Assembly (NCBI GenBank): GCA_030603465.1
Contig: JAUVXT010000184.1
Location: forward strand, 1-5,415
DNA length: 5,415 nucleotides
Direction: 5' to 3'
Source of the DNA: Deltaproteobacteria bacterium
Lineage (GTDB): Bacteria > Desulfobacterota > Syntrophia > Syntrophales > UBA2210
The position numbers and the translations under genes were made by a program. Positions 4,218 through 5,415 of this stretch are shown piece by piece. The stretch's first letter is position 1. The number at the start of each line of letters is the position of its first letter. The notes below the pieces were generated by a model. It worked only from the letters and a program-made list of their open reading frames with translations. It was not told the origin of the DNA and did not search any database.

Positions 4218-5415
4218 ATGAGATGGACAGAGCTACGACAGGAGACCAGAATCATGCGATTTGAAGAGATATTCAGCATATGGACAGAGAAGCGAGCAAC
4301 ACAGGAAGAAGCGGCACAGATATTGGGCGTGTGCAGTCGTACCTTTCGCCGTTACATCAATCGGTATGAGGAAGGTGGTATTGACGGTTTATGGGACAAG
4401 CGGTTAACTCAGGCATCATCACGTCGTGCCCCCGTGGATGAGGTATTCGAAGTTGTTGATCGATACAAGGAACATCATCGGGGATGGAATGTGAGCCATT
4501 ATTATTCATGGTATCGTCGTGATGGAGGGACGAGGAGTTACACCTGGGTGAAGAATTCACTTCAGTCGAGCGGTGTAGTTCCCAAAAGAGGCAAAAAGGG
4601 GGTACATCGGAAGCGTCGTCCTCCATCACCGCTGCCGGGGATGATGCTTCATCAGGACGGCAGTACCCATGAATGGGTTCCGGGAAAGCACTGGGACCTG
4701 ATCGTTACCATGGATGATGCCACCAACGAGCACTATTCCATGTTCTTTGTGCACGAAGAAGGTACGGCAAGCAGCTTTCAGGGTATGCGTGATGTGATTG
4801 TCGAACGGGGATTGTGCAGTTCTCTCTACACCGATCGAGGGAGTCATTACTGGTACACCCCGAAGGAAGGAGGGAAAGTAAGTAAGACCAATTACACCCA
4901 GTTTGGAAGGGCAATGCGACAGTTGGGGATCATGATGATTCCCGCCTATTCACCCGAGGCGAGGGGACGCAGTGAACGTGCCTTTGAAACCCATCAGGGT
5001 CGTCTGCCGAAGGAGTTGGCCTTCTACGGCATTACCACCATGGATGCAGCCAACAAGTATCTTTCCGAGACATATCGCCCCGCATTCAATGCCGAACTCA
5101 TGAAACCGGCAGCAGAGGAAGGTACTGCCTTTGTCCCCTGGCATGGGACAGACCTTAATGAGATCCTTTGTGAACAGTATGACCGTAGCGTCTCTTCAGA
5201 CAACTGTATCCGTTTTGAAGGAATGACACTGCAGATTCCTGCCAATCGGTATCGGTGTCATTATGTCAGGGCACAGGTTCGTCTTCACCGGTACAGCGAT
5301 GGTTCACTGGCCATCTTTCATGGCCCCAGGAAGTTAGCTGATTACGATGCACAGGGAACGCTGAAGGAACCAGAAAGAGAAGAGACAGCGAAAGTCCACC
5401 GCTCATCAATTAACC
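4218..5415 (+). CDS. DDE transposase of the IS1202/ISNCY type, 3' end beyond the window
   Basis: The frame opens at ATG 4218 and is unbroken for 399 codons to the window edge. Residues ~27-50 are a helix-turn-helix (ATQEEAAQILGVCSRTFRRY) for binding the IS ends. A basic stretch at 124-135 precedes an RNase H-fold (rve-like) catalytic core. Likely catalytic residues are D147 in HQDGSTHEW, D206 in YTDRGSHYW and E253 in GRSERAFETHQGRLPKEL. A second candidate acidic cluster, MDDATNEHY at 165-173, is the conserved strand after D147. The layout (HTH, DGS, TDRGSHY, long spacer, GRSER..GRLPKEL) is what I know from ISNCY/IS1202-group transposases of about 400-450 residues, so little is missing. It appears intact. 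The start is supported by a perfect Shine-Dalgarno, though the spacing is short and the site lies in a hairpin. Confidence 0.88.
   Translation, partial: MRWTELRQETRIMRFEEIFSIWTEKRATQEEAAQILGVCSRTFRRYINRYEEGGIDGLWDKRLTQASSRRAPVDEVFEVVDRYKEHHRGWNVSHYYSWYRRDGGTRSYTWVKNSLQSSGVVPKRGKKGVHRKRRPPSPLPGMMLHQDGSTHEWVPGKHWDLIVTMDDATNEHYSMFFVHEEGTASSFQGMRDVIVERGLCSSLYTDRGSHYWYTPKEGGKVSKTNYTQFGRAMRQLGIMMIPAYSPEARGRSERAFETHQGRLPKELAFYGITTMDAANKYLSETYRPAFNAELMKPAAEEGTAFVPWHGTDLNEILCEQYDRSVSSDNCIRFEGMTLQIPANRYRCHYVRAQVRLHRYSDGSLAIFHGPRKLADYDAQGTLKEPEREETAKVHRSSIN

Larger units (their letters stand above)
4142..5415 (+). mobile_element. Insertion sequence, IS1202/ISNCY-like, right end beyond the window
   Basis: A single transposase gene preceded by repeated short motifs typical of an IS end. 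The left boundary is placed near TGTCACTAG at 4142 because repeats related to the interior begin there. A similar TGTCTCAC lies at about 4124, so the true edge may be up to 20 bases further left. Without the right end, the terminal inverted repeats and target duplication cannot be checked. Members of the group are usually 1.4-1.7 kb, so roughly 100-400 bases may be missing. Confidence 0.75.

Noticed and set aside
4357..5245. Several minus-strand frames opposite the transposase
   Set aside because: The plus strand is one open frame with HTH and DDE motifs; the antisense frames are short and Cys/His/Ser-rich noise.

Overview
The window looks like bacterial accessory DNA: a defence and mobile-element patch around a selenocysteine tRNA locus. 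The organism cannot be named. A tRNA-Sec gene with an encoded CCA end, Shine-Dalgarno-led genes, moderate GC, type I restriction-modification debris, an AbiE pair and an IS1202/ISNCY-like transposase would fit an anaerobic Gram-negative such as a Desulfobacterota member. That is an inference, not something the sequence proves.

Left part, read on the minus strand (about 1883 down to 1): a good sigma70-like promoter leads into a scar of a type I restriction-modification operon. In the scar the first ~25 codons of hsdM are joined in frame to the last ~30 codons of hsdS, with a stop codon in the hsdS part. The broken frame overlaps by ATGA the start of an intact 445-residue AlbA_2 / GHKL-ATPase / winged-helix protein ('RecG-like' putative transcriptional regulator), a type of gene often carried inside type I R-M operons. 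Its hinge is encoded by a perfect 12-bp triplication (KTRE x3). A possible gene start runs off the left edge.

Middle (1937-3968): a tRNA-Sec gene (anticodon TCA, minus strand) with an intact 3' two-thirds but an abnormal, overlong D-arm region. Divergent from it is a two-gene operon for an AbiEi-type antitoxin/repressor and an AbiEii-type nucleotidyltransferase toxin, overlapping by ATGA. A 17-bp inverted repeat lies in the leader and may be the AbiEi operator. An exact 28-bp copy of the tRNA 3' end (T-loop to CCA plus four T, minus strand) recurs just beyond the toxin gene. The toxin-antitoxin pair is therefore bracketed by 28-bp direct repeats 2004 bp apart, the signature of site-specific integration or rearrangement at selC.

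Right part (about 4142 to the edge): the left end and most of an insertion sequence with a DDE transposase of the IS1202/ISNCY type, cut by the window edge. Its end carries two 20-bp imperfect repeats 24 bp apart. A hairpin buries the strong Shine-Dalgarno of the transposase, probably to keep translation low.

Taken together, this is a layered island at a tRNA-Sec site: a decayed R-M locus with its accessory gene surviving, a phage-defence toxin-antitoxin pair held between att-like repeats, and an IS next to the outer repeat.
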